From positions 1 through 60,668 of the forward strand of contig CAZQKW010000020.1 in assembly GCA_964594075.1 (NCBI GenBank): DNA of 60,668 nucleotides, given 5' to 3'. The position numbers were made by a program, and so were the translations under genes. Positions 60,666-60,668 of this stretch are shown here, piece after piece (within the stretch, counting starts at the first letter, position 1; every line of letters begins with the position of its first letter). This stretch comes from CAZQKW01 sp964594075. GTDB lineage: Bacteria; Desulfobacterota; WTBG01; CAIYCZ01. The notes under the pieces were generated by a model. It worked only from the letters and a program-made list of their open reading frames with translations. It was not told the origin of the DNA and made no database searches.

Positions 60666-60668
60666 TTT

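Overview
The window is a 60.7-kb piece of a bacterial chromosome. It is gene-dense, mixed-strand and close to half G+C by eye. Lipoprotein signals and a secreted Ca-type repeat adhesin suggest a Gram-negative-type envelope. A likely PPi-type phosphofructokinase, NikR, a siroheme/ferredoxin-like protein and a RACo-like activator suggest an anaerobic or microaerobic life. I cannot name the phylum from sequence alone; the gene order would fit an uncultured candidate phylum (Omnitrophota-like) or a deltaproteobacterial relative. A near-identical 50-bp palindromic repeat lies in inverted orientation at both extreme ends, so the window is probably a whole assembly contig that broke at dispersed REP-like repeats.

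Layout. (1) 0.1-9.7 kb, minus strand: a cobalamin riboswitch and terminator lead into a HemN-like radical SAM gene, then nikR with its own predicted NikR operator, a DUF1329 envelope protein, a fused BchI/BchD-type AAA+/VWA subunit, a translationally coupled BchH/CobN large chelatase subunit (motifs lean to BchH) and a CrtZ-type carotenoid hydroxylase. (2) 9.9-15.0 kb, plus: xseA-xseB-ispA-dxs-tlyA. (3) 15.1-25.2 kb, minus: rimP-nusA-infB-DUF503-rbfA-truB-rpsO-pnp-M16 peptidase, with tRNA-Gly upstream. (4) 25.4-30.4 kb: lepB, then minus-strand pfkA-pgk-tpiA-secG-tRNA-Leu with a MITE-like element in it. (5) 30.9-45.4 kb: mixed metabolism, including MazG, a PCP_red/siroheme-type protein, a peroxiredoxin lipoprotein, a membrane spermidine-synthase-like protein, a MOT1-type transporter, NUDIX, a GGR-like flavoprotein, a RACo-like activator, SppA and PanBC. 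(6) 45.7-52.4 kb: two minus-strand loci, each behind its own c-di-GMP-I (GEMM-I) riboswitch. One encodes a small secreted protein plus an M64 metallopeptidase, the other a 1270-aa SdrD-B-repeat adhesin. (7) 52.4-59.7 kb: a TetR-headed minus-strand row with a HemG-like flavodoxin, a c-heme/split-barrel protein, a NOL/NYC1-like SDR, a BciB/HCAR-clade flavoprotein and a large secreted protein; a second flavodoxin is divergent. (8) 59.7 kb to the end: decayed genes, a RAYT transposase remnant and the right-hand repeat.

Two themes stand out. The first is tetrapyrrole chemistry of chlorophyll type (BchH-like, BchID-like, BciB/HCAR-like, NOL-like, PCP_red domain, GGR-like, CrtZ) without any reaction-centre gene in view. 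The second is a c-di-GMP-controlled adhesin next to a c-di-GMP-controlled secreted metallopeptidase, which resembles the adhesin/protease switch known from Clostridioides difficile but is built from different protein families.
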